A stretch of 64,000 bases of DNA from Alteromonas lipotrueae (GCF_019249215.1 NZ_JAESDI010000010.1:164276-228275), one strand, 5' to 3'; numbered from the stretch's first letter, positions 7,776 to 18,281 are shown. The notes: generated from the letters alone by a model not told the origin. Numbers and translations: made by a program.

Positions 7776-10706
7776 CTACGGCGTTCTTGTGAGTGAGACA
7801 GTTTTACCTGAATAAGTGATTGTTGTCGCTGGCTTTGCGTCGAAGTTATCAGGCACAATCCCTTCTGAAATCCAACGAATGTGATAAGTACGGTTTTCTA
7901 ACACACCTTCAAACGTGCCTCGCCTTTCACCAATAGTGAGGGTTTGCAGGCTTTCGTCGTAAGTCAGTGGAATATAGCTGTACTTACCGCTTTCATAGTC
8001 GTATGTTTTGCCGTCATCTTCGTAGATCTCGAACGAGCCGTCAGCGCCAGTGAATACATTGATGGTATAAGCGCCGGTTGGCTTGTCGTAAACGTACTGA
8101 ATGTTTTCTCCGGTCGGGATTATAGCGCCGGCCTTTACATACAAGGGCATTTTGACGAGCGGTGCATCCGCTTTGATAGTTTGACCTCCGGTGTATTTCT
8201 CGCCGCTATAAAAATCATACCAGTCGGTGCCAGCAGGTAAATAAACGTCTCTAGTACGCGCTTCGTATTCGTATACTGGGTTGATGAGCAACGCTTTACC
8301 AAACATGTAAGCGTCGTTTAGGTTTATGGCAATTTTGTCTTCTGGGAAGTCCATGACTAAGCCGCGCATCATCGTGCCATCTTTGTGGTATATGTCACCC
8401 GCAATAGAGTAGATGTAAGGCATTAAGCGATAACGTAGCTTGAGGTAATACACCATACTGGCATAGGCCTCAGAATCTTCGTCGGCGATATTAAAGATTT
8501 CGCGATACGGATTTTGACCATGGGAGCGGAACAGTGGAACAAATGCACCAAATTGAAACCAGCGGGTTTGCATTTCTTGCCATTGTGCTTGGTATTCTTT
8601 AGCCATCTCTGAATAGTGTCCAACAAAACCATTCGGACCTGTCCTGTAGTGATCTTCTGGTGTAAAGCCACCAATGTCCATGGTCCAGTTAGGTACACCC
8701 GCTAAACTCACCCCGACACCTGCGGCAATTTGTTCTTTCAGGTTTGACCAGCGAGGTACTATGTCACCACTCCAAATTGCACTACCGGTGCGTTGAATTC
8801 CGGCAAAGCCGCTGCGCGTTAGGATAAAGCTGCGCTTGTGCCCGTCAGTTTTTCGTTCACCTTTGTATACCCCTTCGGCGTTGGGCAATGCATAAGAGTT
8901 AAAGAACTCAGCGCCGCTACCAACAGAGAGTTCGTTCATGTTCTCTTTGCGCTTCTGGTAAGATAAGTTTGAATGTATATCTGGCTCTGAAGCATCTAAC
9001 CACCAAGCGTCAAATCCTTTAACGTTCAGTTTTTCATTGAGTTGACGCCAAAAAATTTGTTGCGATTCCACGGGATACGGATCGTAGAAACCATTTAAGT
9101 AACCGGGCGCTATCCAGTCTAGGTTTTTCTCTTTCAGGACATTGTTGGTCAACATGTAACCTTTGGCATCTAACTCTTTGTAATTATCGGTTGTTGGATA
9201 AAATTTTGGCCAGATGGAAATCATGATAGTGGCATTTAAATCATGCACTGTTTGTGTCATTTTGATTGGGTCTGGGAAGTACTGCGGATCAAAGTCATGG
9301 CTGCCCCAGGCATCGCTTGGCCAGTAAGACCAGTCGAGTACGATGTTATCGATTGGTAGTTGGCGCGCGCGGTATTCTTTTAATACGTTGAGTAATTCAT
9401 CTTGCGTCTTATATCGTTCGCGGCTTTGCCAGAAGCCATAGGCCCATTTAGGCAGCATTACAGATTTGCCTGTTAGGGTGCGGTAACCGGAAATAAGCGC
9501 ATCTTTGTTTTCACCAACAACGACGTAGTAGTCTTTGGCTTTGCCCGTTTCAGACGTGAAAGAAAGACTGAAACGGTCATCTTTGGGTTGCGGGTCGCTG
9601 TGCGCTAAGCGAAAGAAACCGTCTTGAGAGTCCCAATCGATGTTAATCGCCACCTTTTTGCCTTTCTCCAGCTCAATTTCAGTGTTGTGGTACCAAGGAT
9701 TCCAGTTCATCCGCCAGCGGTTGAGCAACTCTTTACCGCCAATTGACAATGTAGCGTAACCACTGTTGTACATCCGGAATCGATGTAATCCAGTGGCTTT
9801 GGCTTCGATGCTACCGGTCCATACCACTCGTGGTTGCTTAACGTGACTAACTTCCTGTGGCATTGGTTTTTCACGTACCGAGTTGTTGCTAAGAAATTTA
9901 TAGTCTGGATCAGATTCAACGCGGCTAAAAACTAACGTGTCACCGTCGTAGTAGTTTGCTGTTAAGCCACCTGGGTTGCCGTTGGCATCGTATAAAATTA
10001 ACTCTTGGCCTAAACCTGTTGCTGGTTGTGGATCACCAAAATTGGTAATCGATGCGTTGTCCCATAACACGCCGTAATTACGCGTAGAAATAACGTACGG
10101 AATGGCGATTGATAAGTTATGAGTAAGCAGACGAACTGATTCGCCAGCGTAGTTAATTTGCCCATTTTGATGTTGACCCAAACCGAAGAATCCTTCGTCG
10201 CTTCCTCTGTTCCACTGCTGATTAATGGCGTAAGAGTCGAAATCTGGGGTGATGGTTTCTTGCGTCACTGTGCTAAATTCACCGCTATTTTCTTCGCTAA
10301 GTAAGATTTCCCCCGCTGCATTTTTTACGGTGACTGTGCCGTTTATTAGTGACACTTCCGCCGTCATTTCTCGTGTTCTAAGTTGTAGTAAGTTGTTTGA
10401 GCGCGCCGTGGTAAATTGACCAGCAGCAGGCATATTCACAATCAGGCTATCGGCCACAGCATTAAGCTTGCTATGAGGAATTGCGGTGACACGGATTATA
10501 TTGTCGGCCATCACTTGCAAGCGAACCGCTTTGGCTTGGCCTTGTGTGGGGGTCACAATCACCCCGTGCTCTATATGCTGAACGGTACCTGCACTTTCGA
10601 CTTGTGCTGATGAAGTTTGCGTTGCATCTTTTGAACATCCTGACAATACAGTGATAGACATTAAGCCTAATGCGACACTGTGAGCGAGTAGTTTTTTGTT
10701 CATCAT
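7776..10706 (-). CDS. xyl31A: GH31 alpha-xylosidase, lipoprotein with PA14 insert
   Basis: This 976-residue GH31 enzyme has a lipoprotein signal with cysteine at residue 24 (VLSGC). Domain order is an N-terminal beta-sandwich (about 45-245), a PA14-type insert (about 250-385), the (beta/alpha)8 barrel with LDWSYW and SIWPKFYP, and C-terminal beta domains. The catalytic nucleophile is D571 in WWLDASEPD and the acid/base is D648 in SAIWSGD. The PA14 insert and the motif set match Cellvibrio Xyl31A, which removes terminal alpha-1,6-xylose from the non-reducing end of xyloglucan oligosaccharides. Alpha-glucosidase activity is less likely given the genes around it. It lies 26 bases after the GH35 gene, with a GGA 9 bases upstream of the start, and is followed by a strong stem-loop. 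Confidence 0.93.
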   Translation of the reverse strand: MMNKKLLAHSVALGLMSITVLSGCSKDATQTSSAQVESAGTVQHIEHGVIVTPTQGQAKAVRLQVMADNIIRVTAIPHSKLNAVADSLIVNMPAAGQFTTARSNNLLQLRTREMTAEVSLINGTVTVKNAAGEILLSEENSGEFSTVTQETITPDFDSYAINQQWNRGSDEGFFGLGQHQNGQINYAGESVRLLTHNLSIAIPYVISTRNYGVLWDNASITNFGDPQPATGLGQELILYDANGNPGGLTANYYDGDTLVFSRVESDPDYKFLSNNSVREKPMPQEVSHVKQPRVVWTGSIEAKATGLHRFRMYNSGYATLSIGGKELLNRWRMNWNPWYHNTEIELEKGKKVAINIDWDSQDGFFRLAHSDPQPKDDRFSLSFTSETGKAKDYYVVVGENKDALISGYRTLTGKSVMLPKWAYGFWQSRERYKTQDELLNVLKEYRARQLPIDNIVLDWSYWPSDAWGSHDFDPQYFPDPIKMTQTVHDLNATIMISIWPKFYPTTDNYKELDAKGYMLTNNVLKEKNLDWIAPGYLNGFYDPYPVESQQIFWRQLNEKLNVKGFDAWWLDASEPDIHSNLSYQKRKENMNELSVGSGAEFFNSYALPNAEGVYKGERKTDGHKRSFILTRSGFAGIQRTGSAIWSGDIVPRWSNLKEQIAAGVGVSLAGVPNWTMDIGGFTPEDHYRTGPNGFVGHYSEMAKEYQAQWQEMQTRWFQFGAFVPLFRSHGQNPYREIFNIADEDSEAYASMVYYLKLRYRLMPYIYSIAGDIYHKDGTMMRGLVMDFPEDKIAINLNDAYMFGKALLINPVYEYEARTRDVYLPAGTDWYDFYSGEKYTGGQTIKADAPLVKMPLYVKAGAIIPTGENIQYVYDKPTGAYTINVFTGADGSFEIYEDDGKTYDYESGKYSYIPLTYDESLQTLTIGERRGTFEGVLENRTYHIRWISEGIVPDNFDAKPATTITYSGKTVSLTRTP

Positions 10707-10732
10707 AATTAATAGTCCAATTTGTGTTCTTT

Positions 10733-12436
10733 TTAGTGTTCGTAAGTTGCCATTTTGATTTTCAAAATGTGGTGCTCTGATGTGAAATTAAGGCCCCAAT
10801 CGGTTTGGTCACCGTTCCAAACCCGTTCAAATACCCATGTACCCGCGTCATCAAAATAACCCTCCTCCACGCGGTCGATCATAAATGGTAAGCCATCGAT
10901 TTCGTCAGAAGGGGTAAGCTCAACGCGGCAACGAACGCCTGTGACCAAATATTCGTTTTCAGAAAGTTTGGCGATTAGTGCACCACCTGATGATGGGTCA
11001 TTGCCCTTTGGCGGCGAAATCCAAAACATCGGACGACCATAGGTTACGGTTGCTTTCCAACGACCTAGATCGAGTTCTTGTGTATATTGCTTTGATTTTT
11101 CTTGGGCTAGTGCTGCAGATACTTCGGCGTTCCAAACTGCTTGGTCTTCGGCTGTGTTGAGTGGCTCTGCAACTCCCCATGTTTCAGTACTAAAGCTGAG
11201 TTCTGCCCACGTAGAAGACCACGATTCCATGAGTGCGTAATTGTCGGCAAATGGTTTGATGGTGGCATCGCTCATGTCTTTAGCGCCCAATGGAAAGTTA
11301 ACGTAGTCGGTATAGTCCATACCGAATGGCGCAAACCCAATGCCTTGCTGACCGAGTGTAGAAAAGAAGTAGCGAGCGTAGGGTTGGTCGTTACCAATTT
11401 CCGCAACAAACAAAGGGTTGTCTGGTCGCGAATACAGCGCTAAGACTGCGGCCACGGTTTTATAATCCCTAAAATAAATATCAGGCGAAATCATGTCGAT
11501 GTTAGGTGCCGCTACTTTCCATAAATCGATAACGTTGTCGGTTGGGCCTCCCATGGAATATCCCTCTCCTGGGTTGAACGGATTTCGCAACGCCACGTTT
11601 ACGTTCATGGGCAGGTTCTTGATTTTTTTGCCAGCGGCCGCAATTTCATCTACGTAGGTGCCGATATGCCAAGCATGGAAGAACTCGTCGGCATCTTTGC
11701 CAAATACTTGTAGCCACGTGCCTGAGGGTTTACCTAAGGCATCCGTTAATTGTTTAGGGACTGCTTGCTCAAACACTTTTTGCGCCATTGGCGAAAAGTC
11801 ACGTTTAGCGCCATAGGTGCCGACTTCGTTTTGCACTTGAACCATAATGACTTGATGTGTTGGATCGTTATCGCGTAAGTAAGTCATTAGGGCTTTAAAG
11901 GCCGTTTTATCTGCATCAAGTGTGCTTCTTGCCAGAGGGGACAGAGAGTTAAGGATCTTTCCGTCTCTAGTGATCACTCTCGGATATGTTTTGTTGTCTA
12001 ACTTAACCCAAGAAGGCGCGTATTTAGGTGAGTTGTTTTTCCATGTGGCAAACCACAGTAACACCACTCTTACATCACGTTCTTTGGCCTCGGCTATCAA
12101 AGTGTCTAGGTAGCTAAAGTCAAATTTACCTTGCTCCGGTTCAATCTGCTCCCAAGCAACGGGAATACCGAGTGTGTTAGCGTGCATTTTGTCAAACACG
12201 GGCCATACGTCATTTAGTGCACTTGGATAGTTGGCTGAATTATTGGTTTGAGCTCCCAACAATAAATAAGGTTTTCCATCGACCTGAAACTGGTGGCGCC
12301 CCTCTTTGCTAATGACTTGGGGCAGGGCTCTAGTGGAGTTGCTTGGCGAGTCGTTGGTTACAGGTAAGGTACTTTGACAGCCAATTAGAATGAGACATGT
12401 TAAGGTTGTTGCCAATACGGGTAACTTTAAATTCAT
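10733..12436 (-). CDS. bgl35A: GH35 beta-galactosidase, lipoprotein
   Basis: This 567-residue glycosidase has lipid cysteine 20 (LILIGC), a GH35 barrel (about 45-360) and a C-terminal beta domain of the DUF5597 type. The acid/base is E204 in QVQNEVG and the nucleophile is E346 in VAEIGND. It resembles Cellvibrio Bgl35A, which cleaves beta-1,2-galactose from the xylosyl side chain of xyloglucan oligosaccharides. In that pathway it works after fucosidase has exposed galactose and before alpha-xylosidase can act. It sits between the TonB receptor and the GH31 gene; a perfect stem-loop precedes it. The predicted lipid anchor would place it in the periplasm at a membrane, close to the point of oligosaccharide entry. 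Confidence 0.92.
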   Translation of the reverse strand: MNLKLPVLATTLTCLILIGCQSTLPVTNDSPSNSTRALPQVISKEGRHQFQVDGKPYLLLGAQTNNSANYPSALNDVWPVFDKMHANTLGIPVAWEQIEPEQGKFDFSYLDTLIAEAKERDVRVVLLWFATWKNNSPKYAPSWVKLDNKTYPRVITRDGKILNSLSPLARSTLDADKTAFKALMTYLRDNDPTHQVIMVQVQNEVGTYGAKRDFSPMAQKVFEQAVPKQLTDALGKPSGTWLQVFGKDADEFFHAWHIGTYVDEIAAAGKKIKNLPMNVNVALRNPFNPGEGYSMGGPTDNVIDLWKVAAPNIDMISPDIYFRDYKTVAAVLALYSRPDNPLFVAEIGNDQPYARYFFSTLGQQGIGFAPFGMDYTDYVNFPLGAKDMSDATIKPFADNYALMESWSSTWAELSFSTETWGVAEPLNTAEDQAVWNAEVSAALAQEKSKQYTQELDLGRWKATVTYGRPMFWISPPKGNDPSSGGALIAKLSENEYLVTGVRCRVELTPSDEIDGLPFMIDRVEEGYFDDAGTWVFERVWNGDQTDWGLNFTSEHHILKIKMATYEH

Positions 12437-12479
12437 AACTTTTTAGCTTTAATAAGGTTAAACGAATTAATCTCAGTCA

Positions 12480-12508
12480 CTACAGCACTGGTTTTGCCAG
12501 TGCTGTAG
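12480..12508 (-). other. Perfect stem-loop between receptor and GH35 genes
   Basis: CTACAGCACTGG at 12480-12491 pairs perfectly with 12497-12508 across the five-base loop TTTTG. It starts 28 bases after the receptor stop codon and ends 44 bases before the GH35 start. No T-run follows on the minus strand. It may be a 3' stabilising element for the receptor mRNA or a partial terminator that sets a ratio between receptor and enzymes. The structure is seen directly; the function is inference. Confidence 0.65.
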
Positions 12509-12535
12509 GTTGATTTCATATTCAAGAGGTTGAAT

Positions 12536-15436
12536 CTAGAGTTCAAAGTTACCGCGAATAGACAGCGCATAGCGGACGTCGTTTGCGTGGAACGTTGAGC
12601 GATAGTTACCCGATGCATTTTGCTTAGTTTCGATTTCAGTTACCGTGTTCAATATGTTGTTGGCTTCAAGTACAACCGACAGGCTGTCATTGATACGGTA
12701 AGATACTGAGCCGTCTAAATAGCCCGCTGGGGCGTTGTAAACGGGTAACGCGTATGTACCGCCATCAATTCGGTTACCGTTGTAACCATTAGGTCCTACT
12801 GAAACTAAGTACTCACTACGCCAGTTGTAAGCAAAGCGCACAGAGATATCACCGTACTCATAAATACCGATGAGGTTTAATGAGTTTTCTGACAACGCAG
12901 CAAAGGGCTGTGTGTCGTATGTTGAGCCGTCAGTATCAACCGGTGATGCACTCAATTGTGTATCTGTACTGCTATCGATATAGGTGTAGTTTGCTTGTAG
13001 ACCTAGGCCATTAAATGGTGCGGGAAGGGAGTGGAAGAAGTGGTTAACCGAAAGCTCCAAACCTTTGATATCGGCTTCAGCGTCACTAATTGGCCATCTG
13101 GCATTATACGTATAACCGCCAAAATCAACCTGTGAATCCAGCGTAACCTGGTAACCGGAAATATCTTTGCTGAAAAGCGCGACGTAAGCTGAGCTGTCTT
13201 CTGCGTAATACCACTCTAACGAAACGTCAAACTGGGTTGATTCCATAGGGTCTAAATAAGGGTTCGTCGAAGACTCTAAAGTTAGGTTGTAGTCTTCGGG
13301 GCCAATTGGCAGGCACGCTGTTGCATCACCACTGTTACATTCATCCTTCAGCGATGCATTCAGGTTTATTGAGGCTGCAAGCTTGTTAAAGTCTGGCCGA
13401 GCCATCGCTTTAGATGCTGCAAAACGAAGTAATAGCTCATCAGACAGCTCTACTTTTATGTTTAAACTTGGCAACCAGTTATCGTAGTTGTGTTCGGCTT
13501 CAAGCGGTTCCGCTCCAGTGCCTGAACCTCCGAATAAATCAACTTCAGGGTAAGTTAACGAGCCATGCGCGGTGTTGTCGGTTCTTACATAACGAATGCC
13601 AAAATTACCCGTAATTGGATAGGAAAAGTTATCCAATGAGAAGTTAGCCATTGTATAGGCTGAATAGGTTTTCTCTGATTGGTTATTTTGCCAAGCTTGG
13701 TCATTCAGGTTGCGCTGATTCCAGTATGCCCAACCGGCCCAATCGGCGTATTCAAACCTGCTTTGTAAATCGTTAAAGCTGTTAGGGTAGTCAAGTGCGA
13801 AGCTGCGCAGCGGCGCAAAAATATTGGAAGGTGATGTAACTTCGCCGCCAAAGAAATTTTCAAATTCATTTAGGCTCAACGCCGAAGAGTCGGGATAGAT
13901 GTTCTCAGTACCGCCTGTAATTCCGCCTTGTAACCATGCAGGCGCCAACGGACTCCAGTTGTAACCTGTGTCGGCGTTATTTGAATTCGCTGAGCTGTAA
14001 CGCACACCAAACTTAACACTTTCAATAACGTCATTTTCTAAGAAGTATTCAACATCTACATCCGCGGCGGTCATGTCAGCCGTTTTGTCATATTGGTTGT
14101 CCATGATAAAAGCCCAATAATAATTACTTGGGTCGGCCAAGTGGGCGCTATCTGACATGATGACCGGCAAGTCTCCGGTTAAGTCTACGTCTAGGTAAGG
14201 AATGGTAACTTCCAACGCAACTGTTGAATCGAGTCCTTCAGAGGTGGAGTCAACGCGTTGAAGTGACGCGTCAATAGCAAAGTGATCGCCAGCATATTCA
14301 TAAGCCAATGCGAAATCTTTGGTTACTGCATTTTGTACCGCTGCACGAATATCAGAGCCCATTGGCATAAAGCCACCCTGCTGCGTGATGCGCCCTTTTC
14401 TGAAGGCATTATTGCTGTCGTACACACTGTCTTCTGAGGCTAAAACACCACTTGGATCATTTTGCACGAATATGGCATCTTCGCTCCATGTCATGTCGTA
14501 GTCACTGCCGAAATAAGTGAAGGTAAACTGGTGATCTTGATTAGGCGCAAATTGTAACGCAACGTATGAACCGTTGCGTTCACGCTCGAAATACAACGAA
14601 CGCCAGTCAGCGCCGCGTGGCAGATAAACGGTTTCGTCTTCATGACCGGCAATACCGGTTCTAGGGTGGAAATCTCTTACGTAGATGGAGTCGTTGCGAG
14701 TAGATAGTTCAGAGTGAGCAAAGTCTACGAGTAGACCAAACTTGGCTTCGTCGTTTAGTTCCCATGTATTAGAATAAAGAACAGAGTACGCGGGTTTCAC
14801 CTCATCAATGATGTCACCGTAGTTGCCGGTTAAGCTAAAGGCGAATCGCTGACCACTCTCTTGGAAAGGTAATCGAGTAACGAGATCTATGGTACCACTG
14901 ATCCCGCCCTCGATTTGGTCGGCAGATGGGCTTTTATATACGTTAACTGCTTTGAGCAGCTCCGGTGGTACGTCAGCAAAACTTAGCACACGGCCACCAT
15001 CAGCACTGAACGTATTGCGCCCGTTTATTTCAGAACGCACTTGAGTTAAACCACGAACAATAACGCCATTACCTTCAACAGAGAAACGTTCGGGGTCGCC
15101 TAAACTCATGTATCTGTCCATACTGACACCTGCTACGCGTTGCAAGGTTTCAGTGACACTCCTGTCGGGTAATGCACCAATATCATCGGCGCTGATGCCA
15201 TCCATAATTTTATCTGAACCCATTTTGACTTGTTGGGCTGAAATAACACTGGAACGAATGCCTTTTACATCGATTACTTCTATGTCTGGGTCTTCGACAG
15301 CGTCTTTTTCATCGTCTGCGGCGTAAGCTATGGTGGGCAGTAATAGGCCAAGTGCAGCTAACACACTAATTGTCGTTTTTGTCCTGGCATAACTTGCTAA
15401 GCTATAGGTTTTATTTTCTGGGTATATGTTTCTCAT
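12536..15436 (-). CDS. TonB-dependent receptor for xyloglucan oligosaccharides
   Basis: This 966-residue outer-membrane receptor has a signal peptide ending near AYAADD and a TonB-box-like segment, IEVIDVKGIRSS (about residues 52-63). A plug domain follows (about 60-190, with GVIVRGLTQVRSEINGR and GGISGTIDLVT), then a long beta-barrel ending in the typical ALSIRGNFEL with terminal aromatic/leucine. It belongs to the TonB-Xanth-Caul type used by Alteromonadales and Xanthomonadales for glycan oligomers. Substrate is inferred from its position between GH95 and GH35, as in Cellvibrio. No SusD-like protein is present, as expected for this lineage. AGGGA lies 8 bases before the start. It is probably the main transport step of the locus. 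Confidence 0.93.
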   Translation of the reverse strand: MRNIYPENKTYSLASYARTKTTISVLAALGLLLPTIAYAADDEKDAVEDPDIEVIDVKGIRSSVISAQQVKMGSDKIMDGISADDIGALPDRSVTETLQRVAGVSMDRYMSLGDPERFSVEGNGVIVRGLTQVRSEINGRNTFSADGGRVLSFADVPPELLKAVNVYKSPSADQIEGGISGTIDLVTRLPFQESGQRFAFSLTGNYGDIIDEVKPAYSVLYSNTWELNDEAKFGLLVDFAHSELSTRNDSIYVRDFHPRTGIAGHEDETVYLPRGADWRSLYFERERNGSYVALQFAPNQDHQFTFTYFGSDYDMTWSEDAIFVQNDPSGVLASEDSVYDSNNAFRKGRITQQGGFMPMGSDIRAAVQNAVTKDFALAYEYAGDHFAIDASLQRVDSTSEGLDSTVALEVTIPYLDVDLTGDLPVIMSDSAHLADPSNYYWAFIMDNQYDKTADMTAADVDVEYFLENDVIESVKFGVRYSSANSNNADTGYNWSPLAPAWLQGGITGGTENIYPDSSALSLNEFENFFGGEVTSPSNIFAPLRSFALDYPNSFNDLQSRFEYADWAGWAYWNQRNLNDQAWQNNQSEKTYSAYTMANFSLDNFSYPITGNFGIRYVRTDNTAHGSLTYPEVDLFGGSGTGAEPLEAEHNYDNWLPSLNIKVELSDELLLRFAASKAMARPDFNKLAASINLNASLKDECNSGDATACLPIGPEDYNLTLESSTNPYLDPMESTQFDVSLEWYYAEDSSAYVALFSKDISGYQVTLDSQVDFGGYTYNARWPISDAEADIKGLELSVNHFFHSLPAPFNGLGLQANYTYIDSSTDTQLSASPVDTDGSTYDTQPFAALSENSLNLIGIYEYGDISVRFAYNWRSEYLVSVGPNGYNGNRIDGGTYALPVYNAPAGYLDGSVSYRINDSLSVVLEANNILNTVTEIETKQNASGNYRSTFHANDVRYALSIRGNFEL

Positions 15437-15497
15437 ATATAAAATCCCTATCGATTTTTATTATCTACTAGGCTAATGGCTTTATCGTTGTTTATAT

Positions 15498-18008
15498 TTA
15501 ATTGCCACTGACAAGTAACTCGGTTACTTGGTCTGCAGCAGAACTAAATCTGATTTTGTTACTGGCTAAGCGCTCGTAGGGTACTGGTTGATTTAACCGC
15601 ATTAGTGCAAACTCTCTGGCAAGCTCGCTATTTTGTATTTCTATTTTTCCCTTACGATTGGCGCGAAACACCGCTTTGGTGAGCGCGTTTTGTTGCCATG
15701 TCATAGCGACTTCAATATTACCTCTGGCTTTAATACCGGTTACGCTGCCGTGTGGCCATGCGCTCGGCAACGCCGGTAGTAATTCGATAGTGCCTTTATG
15801 ACTTTGTAACAGCATTTCGGTCATGCCTGAGGTTGCGCCGAAGTTGCCATCGATTTGAAAAGGCGGATGATTGCACCAAAGATTATTTAACGTACTGTGC
15901 ATTAATTGTTCTGATAACAGTTTGTGGGCGCGGTCACCGTCGTATAAACGAGCCCAAAAGTTGATTTTCCACGCCTTGCTCCAGCCCGTGCCACCGTCTC
16001 CACGCGCATTCAATGTGGTGCTCGCCGCTTGAGCAAGTTTTGGCGTTTCGGTTGGCGAAATTTGACGTCCAGGATGCAAAGCAAATAAATGAGAGACGTG
16101 ACGATGCTGACTGGTTTTATCATCCACATCTTGTTGCCATTCTTGTAATTGCCCCCAACGGCCAATTCGCAATCCTTGATCAAGTCGCGCAATGGCTTTC
16201 GCTAATCGTTGTTCAAAATTATGATCTTCCAGCAACTGCGCGGCTTCTTTTGTGCTAGCGAACAATTCAGCGATGATTTGTTGTGACATTGCTGCGCCAA
16301 CGGAAAAGTTGCCGTGTTCAGGTGAATAACTGGGAGTGGCAACTAACAAACCGGAGTTAGCGTCTTCAACCAAGTTGTCGAGCCAGAATTCACTGGCTGA
16401 TTTCATGATTGGATATGCTCGCTGAGCCAAAAAGGTACTGTCTTGATTAAATTGATAGTGCGAGTAAAAGTGCAACGACATCCAAGCGGCCGCTTCTGGT
16501 TGCCAAAATGCAGTCGGCCAATCAATTAGGCCTATAGAACCCCATGGATTACTGTTAAGGAATACCACCCAACCAGAAGATTTAAATAATCGCTCAGCCG
16601 CTTGGCTGCCAGTCACCGACAGGTTTTCCACGAAATCAAACAAAGGGGGCAGGGTTTCTGGCAAGTTGGTCATGTTTGCCAGCCAGTAATTCATCTGCAA
16701 ATTTATGTTCAAGTGGTAATCTGCGCTCCATGGTGCCTGGCTGTCTTTATTCCAAACGCCTTGCAGATTAGCGGGTAAGCTGCCCTTGCGCGAAGAGGCA
16801 ATTAATAAATAGCGACCATACTGATAGTAGAGATGCTCTAACGCGCGATTTAGCGTGACGTTGTCAGACGGATACCCATTCAACAATTGATCAGTAGTAA
16901 TAGCATCAAGAACGCTGCGGTGGTTTTGTTTTGAGCTAGCGGATTGGCTTTGCCCAATATCCAGACTGACACGATTAAAAAGTGTTTGGTAGTCGTGAAG
17001 ATGGCGCTGTTTCAATTGGGGGTAAGGATATTTGTTGGCGGCTTTATATTGCTCATTAACTCGGCTAATTGCCGACTCGCCACGATAGTTTGGGTAGCTA
17101 AGCTGATAGTTTGTTGCCGCTGTGAGTTTTAAGGTCACGCTGTCGGCACCTTTTATATGTAATTGGCCATTAGAAATGTGCAGCGATCCTCGCTTTGTCT
17201 GTGCACTTAAAATTGCCGCATATTCAAGTTGGTTGTCGTTTAGCTTGCCGCTGACTTCAACGCTTTGAGGAAACGCTGTGCGTTGTGTGTAGCTGCGATT
17301 GTCGGGTACGTTAATTCGAGCAGAGACTGTAATTGCATTTAGGTCGGTTGATGAAAGGTGCACGACCAGGCTGTTATCGGGATAGCTTACAAAATACTCA
17401 CGAGTAAAATTGATACTGTTTACTGAGTAAGAAACGCGGGCTGTGGCATTGGCTAAATCGAGACTTCTTTTATAGTTGGTGTAGCTGCCATGCGTTTTAG
17501 GAAAGCTGAGGATCAAATCGCCAAACGATTGAAAACTGCCATATCCTGTTTGCTTGTGTCCTAGTTGCTCAGACACCTCGCTTGGCGTTAAATTGAGCCG
17601 TTCTCTCAATTGTTGTTGTACTTTTTTGATGGTTACGGAGAAGTCGCTGGAATTCTCTGGAAATCCGTACTGGTAATCTTCAGAAGAATTCGGGCCACCT
17701 GTCCATAGTGTTTTTTCGTTAAATTGAATTTTGTCGAGCAAGGGCTGCCCTAATATCGCTGCGCCTACTTTTCCATTACCTAATGGCAGAGCGTCATTTT
17801 CCCAATGTTCACCGGGGGTATCGAAGTGCAACGTTAGATCTGCATGTGTATTTGCGTTTTTTGACGCAAATTTTTGGGGGACCGTACTTGCCGACGCTGT
17901 TGCTGATGCGCCCAAAAAGGTTAACCATGCACAGCATAAAACCTGAGCTAAAAACACAGTGGCGTGGGATTTGGTTTTGTTGTTAACGATAACCTTTATA
18001 CTGTGCAT
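15498..18008 (-). CDS. afc95A: GH95 alpha-L-fucosidase, exported
   Basis: This 836-residue inverting fucosidase of family GH95 has a signal segment at about residues 14-42. It has an N-terminal beta domain, an (alpha/alpha)6 barrel and a C-terminal beta domain. Catalytic positions known in AfcA-type enzymes are visible: N434 and N436 in YHLNINLQMN, acid E564 in SYSPEHG, and D720 in FQIDGNFG. The role is removal of alpha-1,2-fucose (or L-galactose, the known alternative in this family) from xyloglucan side chains, so that the GH35 enzyme can act. It is the first gene of the operon, divergent from the AraC-type regulator, and is followed after 61 bases by the receptor. The ribosome binding site is weak. 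Confidence 0.92.
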   Translation of the reverse strand: MHSIKVIVNNKTKSHATVFLAQVLCCAWLTFLGASATASASTVPQKFASKNANTHADLTLHFDTPGEHWENDALPLGNGKVGAAILGQPLLDKIQFNEKTLWTGGPNSSEDYQYGFPENSSDFSVTIKKVQQQLRERLNLTPSEVSEQLGHKQTGYGSFQSFGDLILSFPKTHGSYTNYKRSLDLANATARVSYSVNSINFTREYFVSYPDNSLVVHLSSTDLNAITVSARINVPDNRSYTQRTAFPQSVEVSGKLNDNQLEYAAILSAQTKRGSLHISNGQLHIKGADSVTLKLTAATNYQLSYPNYRGESAISRVNEQYKAANKYPYPQLKQRHLHDYQTLFNRVSLDIGQSQSASSKQNHRSVLDAITTDQLLNGYPSDNVTLNRALEHLYYQYGRYLLIASSRKGSLPANLQGVWNKDSQAPWSADYHLNINLQMNYWLANMTNLPETLPPLFDFVENLSVTGSQAAERLFKSSGWVVFLNSNPWGSIGLIDWPTAFWQPEAAAWMSLHFYSHYQFNQDSTFLAQRAYPIMKSASEFWLDNLVEDANSGLLVATPSYSPEHGNFSVGAAMSQQIIAELFASTKEAAQLLEDHNFEQRLAKAIARLDQGLRIGRWGQLQEWQQDVDDKTSQHRHVSHLFALHPGRQISPTETPKLAQAASTTLNARGDGGTGWSKAWKINFWARLYDGDRAHKLLSEQLMHSTLNNLWCNHPPFQIDGNFGATSGMTEMLLQSHKGTIELLPALPSAWPHGSVTGIKARGNIEVAMTWQQNALTKAVFRANRKGKIEIQNSELAREFALMRLNQPVPYERLASNKIRFSSAADQVTELLVSGN

Positions 18009-18281
18009 TTCTTGATTGTTATTTATTTGTGAAAATTGTTATTCTGAGGATATTGTGAAGCCGCGAAAAATTTTAGTTCTATTGGCAAAAAAGCTGTTTC
18101 TGTGCGAATAGTTAAACTTTTTTATGCAAAAAGTATAAGATTTTTTAAAGTTGCATTAATGGTTTCACGCTGAATTTCGGGGAGCTTAATTTTAACAATG
18201 TCGTTGTCATTATTTGGTTCAAGCTGTATTACTTAAATTGGATGTTTATTAGTGTCTGGTTTTGAAAATGGTTAGATTAGG
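18009..18281. promoter_or_regulatory. Divergent control region of the xyloglucan operon and its regulator
   Basis: This 273-base A+T-rich region separates the GH95-led operon from the AraC-type regulator gene. It must hold both promoters. A TATACT element inside the run near 18128-18145 (minus strand) could be a -10 box for the operon, but no clear -35 was found. An imperfect inverted repeat AATGTC-GTT-GTCATT lies at 18197-18211. AraC-type regulators usually bind direct repeats here; none could be defined by eye. Confidence 0.45.
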
